From contig OMSM01000316.1 in NCBI GenBank assembly GCA_900313745.1, positions 1 through 6,758 on the forward strand: a stretch of 6,758 nucleotides of DNA. Direction: 5' to 3'. A program made the position numbers and the translations under genes. This document shows, piece by piece, positions 4,712 through 6,758 of the stretch (position 1 is its first letter; the number at the start of each line of letters is the position of its first letter). The DNA comes from an uncultured Lachnospiraceae bacterium (GTDB lineage: Bacteria; Bacillota; Clostridia; Lachnospirales; Lachnospiraceae). The notes beneath the pieces are model-generated. The model made no database searches. It was not told where the DNA came from and saw only the letters and a program-made list of their open reading frames with translations.

Positions 4712-6758
4712 TCAGTAGATCGTCCGCCCCCGTTCATCCGGGATTCCGCTCTTGCGGAAGAAATAGCTGTTCACCTGGTCGCACCACTCGCGGGCGTTCT
4801 CCTCCTGTCTCCTGAAGCGCTCTGCCACCCTCGCGTGCACTCCGGGGTCGACAGCCCCGGAGAGTGCCTCCCAGTCCGCGGCGAGCTTATGTGCCTCCTC
4901 CAGCCCCTGAAAATGCGTATCGTAGATGTACTGAATCAGGGTTCTTCCGTCCTTCAGCCTCCGGTCATACCGTATCCTGTGGAAGAAGAGCAGCAGCTCC
5001 TCCGGGCAGGTATCCGGGTCATTGTACATGGACGCGTTCGGCTCACGGTACTGCATCGCGTATCCCGTGCCTTTGTCCGTGCGGTCCACGCCGATGCCAA
5101 GATGATCCGCCCTGTGGTAAGTTCCCCAGCGGGAATACTCGTAACCGTCCACGGAGGGGCCGTAATGGACTCCGGGGTTCACCATCCAGCCGATGCCCAG
5201 AGGGCTGGTGTAGTGCTCGTACACCTCCCTGGAGCGCATCAGCATGTCTGTCAGAAGATCCGCCTCATCCCCGGACAGGCCGAAGGTCAGCGCCGTCCAC
5301 TCCCCGGCAATCTCCTCCGCGGAGAGGCTGTTGTCGTAGGCGAGCCTTCCGAAGCCGAAAAGATTTGCCGCTGCGAGGTCGTTTCCCGTCCAGCACGCGT
5401 CGTCCCCTGTGTTGCTCACCGCCGCGATCCCCGCCATCGGCCGGTTGCCGAAGCGCCTGCCGCACACGATATCCGCGACAGTGTCCCCGGGCTTTCCCTC
5501 CGTGTCCGCCGCGCTGCCGCCGGATCCGTCCTCCCCGGCTCTGTCCTCCGCAGCGCCTTCCGGGCAGAAGGTCCGGAACTCCAGCACCTCCTTAAACAGC
5601 GGGATCAGGTAGCAGAGGTCGATCTGCTGGCCGGTGTACTCCTGAGCAATCTGCACCTCCAGGATCTGGTTTGTCCCCGTCAGTCCGCCGAAGAGCGGCG
5701 AGACAGGCTCCCTGATCTGGAAATCCATCGGGCCGTTCTTGATCTGAAGGATGACATTTTCCGCGAAGGTCCCGTCCATCGGAGCGAAGTTGTCGTAACC
5801 GGCCCTTGCGCGGTCCGTCTTCCGGTCCCTCCAGTCCTGTGTGCAGTTGTAGACGAAGCAGCGCCAGATGATAATGCCTCCGTAGGGCTTCACCGCTGCG
5901 GCCAGCATGTTCGCTCCCTCCGCCTGGGTCCTCCCATAGGTGAAGGGGCCGGGACGTCCCTCGGAATCCGCCTTCACCAGGAAACCGCCAAGTCCGGGAA
6001 CCGCCCCGAACACCATGGCCATGCGCTCCTTCCACCATGCGATGACTCCGGGATCCGCAGGATCACAGGTATCCATTCCGCCCACCTCGATCGGTGAGGC
6101 GAAATTGAGGCTCAGGAAAAGTTTTATCCCGTATCCCGAGAAGAGAGCCGCAAGCTCCGCGAGGTCCGCAAAGCACTCCGGGGTGATCAGCCTGTTCGCC
6201 CCGTTCTTCACGTTGACGTTGTTGATCACCACGCCGTTGATGCCGACGGAGGACACGATGCGCGCGTAGTCCCTCGTCCTGTCGTCAATGATGATCTCCC
6301 CGTCCTTAAAGAAGAAGGAGCGTCCGGAGTACCCGCGCTCGATCGAGCCGTCCATGTTGTCCCAGTGGTTGAGCATGCGAAGAGGGTCGGAGGGCTCCGC
6401 GCTTATTCCCTCCTCCGGGACCGTCTTCCCCGCCGCATACAGCTGCAGGAGGCGGAATACGCCGTAGAGTGCGCCGCTCTCGTCCGACGCCTCCAGGAGT
6501 ATCCCGGGCCCGCCTGCCGTCCCGGAGATTTTCTCCCCGGTGTCCCGGCGCACAGGCGTAATCCTGTATCCCTCCGCGGGGATATCTCCGGCGCGGGAGA
6601 TCATCAGCGCCTGCCCGCTCTCCTCACTCTCCCCGGCGGAAATCCCGAACATTCCGGATAAACCGCGCTTCCACTCGTCCACGGCGTTCGCGGTCACCGG
6701 GTTTTCCCGCGAAAAACCGTTAAGCCGTATCCTCTCCGGCACCCCGCCCTCCGGCATC
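4712..6758 (-). CDS. aguA: GH67 alpha-glucuronidase (5' end at or beyond window edge)
   Basis: The enzyme removes 4-O-methyl-glucuronic acid from the non-reducing terminal xylose of xylo-oligosaccharides. At least 681 residues are visible. The GH67 blocks are clear: MLNHWDNMDGSIERGYSGRS (128-147), VKADSEG with likely general acid Glu266, IIIWRCFVYNCTQDWRDR (295-312), NGPMDFQIREPVSPLFGG with Asp345, and QEYTGQQ with Glu373. The spacings Glu-79-Asp-28-Glu agree with the Geobacillus stearothermophilus AguA catalytic residues as I recall them (285, 364, 392). That comparison implies roughly 19 residues missing at the N-terminus, so the ATG at 6757 is probably internal and the gene starts just beyond the edge. 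The C-terminal part carries WGTYHRADHLGIGVDR and the FFHRI(R)YD helix region. A Gly/Ala/Asp/Glu-rich insertion at about 398-427 looks unlike relatives. GH67 enzymes are usually cytoplasmic and no signal peptide is visible in this part. The GH10-GH5 gene follows in the same direction. Confidence 0.95.
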   Translation of the reverse strand, partial: MPEGGVPERIRLNGFSRENPVTANAVDEWKRGLSGMFGISAGESEESGQALMISRAGDIPAEGYRITPVRRDTGEKISGTAGGPGILLEASDESGALYGVFRLLQLYAAGKTVPEEGISAEPSDPLRMLNHWDNMDGSIERGYSGRSFFFKDGEIIIDDRTRDYARIVSSVGINGVVINNVNVKNGANRLITPECFADLAELAALFSGYGIKLFLSLNFASPIEVGGMDTCDPADPGVIAWWKERMAMVFGAVPGLGGFLVKADSEGRPGPFTYGRTQAEGANMLAAAVKPYGGIIIWRCFVYNCTQDWRDRKTDRARAGYDNFAPMDGTFAENVILQIKNGPMDFQIREPVSPLFGGLTGTNQILEVQIAQEYTGQQIDLCYLIPLFKEVLEFRTFCPEGAAEDRAGEDGSGGSAADTEGKPGDTVADIVCGRRFGNRPMAGIAAVSNTGDDACWTGNDLAAANLFGFGRLAYDNSLSAEEIAGEWTALTFGLSGDEADLLTDMLMRSREVYEHYTSPLGIGWMVNPGVHYGPSVDGYEYSRWGTYHRADHLGIGVDRTDKGTGYAMQYREPNASMYNDPDTCPEELLLFFHRIRYDRRLKDGRTLIQYIYDTHFQGLEEAHKLAADWEALSGAVDPGVHARVAERFRRQEENAREWCDQVNSYFFRKSGIPDERGRTIY

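Noticed and set aside
3652..4815. Open frame of 387 codons on the + strand across the GH10 region
   Set aside because: It overlaps the GH10 catalytic motifs and the start of the GH10-GH5 gene, has no domain signature, and has the Val/Leu/Arg/His-rich composition of an antisense shadow.
4835..6097. Open frame of 420 codons on the + strand opposite the GH67 gene
   Set aside because: The - strand carries intact GH67 motifs throughout; this frame is another high-GC antisense shadow without a convincing start or domain.

Overview
The window looks like GC-rich DNA from a fibre-degrading, Gram-positive anaerobe, most likely a gut or rumen member of the Clostridia. Three things suggest this: an Lsa-like ABC-F protein, a clostridial-type flippase-like membrane protein, and a secreted multi-domain plant-polysaccharide hydrolase next to a GH67 alpha-glucuronidase. 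The taxonomic guess is inference; no rRNA or marker gene is present.

Layout. The left quarter reads rightwards. The 3' end of an ABC-F ATPase gene (1-434, 5' end outside the window) is followed after 76 bases by a complete 350-residue membrane protein of the lysylphosphatidylglycerol-synthase transmembrane (flippase-like) family (511-1563). A strong inverted repeat with T-runs on both sides (about 1621-1663) lies in the convergent gap and probably terminates transcription from both directions.

The right three quarters read leftwards. A nearly complete GH67 alpha-glucuronidase (6758-4712, start probably just beyond the right edge) is followed after 58 bases by a 987-residue secreted enzyme (4653-1690). 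The latter has a signal peptide, a GH10 xylanase domain, a CBM4/9/22-like carbohydrate-binding module and a GH5 (subfamily-4-like) endoglucanase or xyloglucanase domain. All four expected GH10/GH5 catalytic glutamates and the three expected GH67 catalytic acids are visible.

How the genes work together. The leftward pair reads as part of a glucuronoxylan-utilisation operon. The bifunctional enzyme would cut xylan and beta-glucan or xyloglucan outside the cell. GH10 enzymes typically leave 4-O-methylglucuronic acid on the non-reducing terminal xylose, which is the form GH67 enzymes need, so the alpha-glucuronidase would finish those oligosaccharides, normally in the cytoplasm. The transporter and regulator expected for such a locus are not in the window. 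The rightward pair has no evident functional link to it.

I found no convincing undescribed system, CRISPR array, insertion sequence, tRNA or rRNA. The points most worth a second look are the GH10-CBM-GH5 architecture, lineage-specific insertions in GH10 and GH67, and the cysteine-rich GH5 domain.
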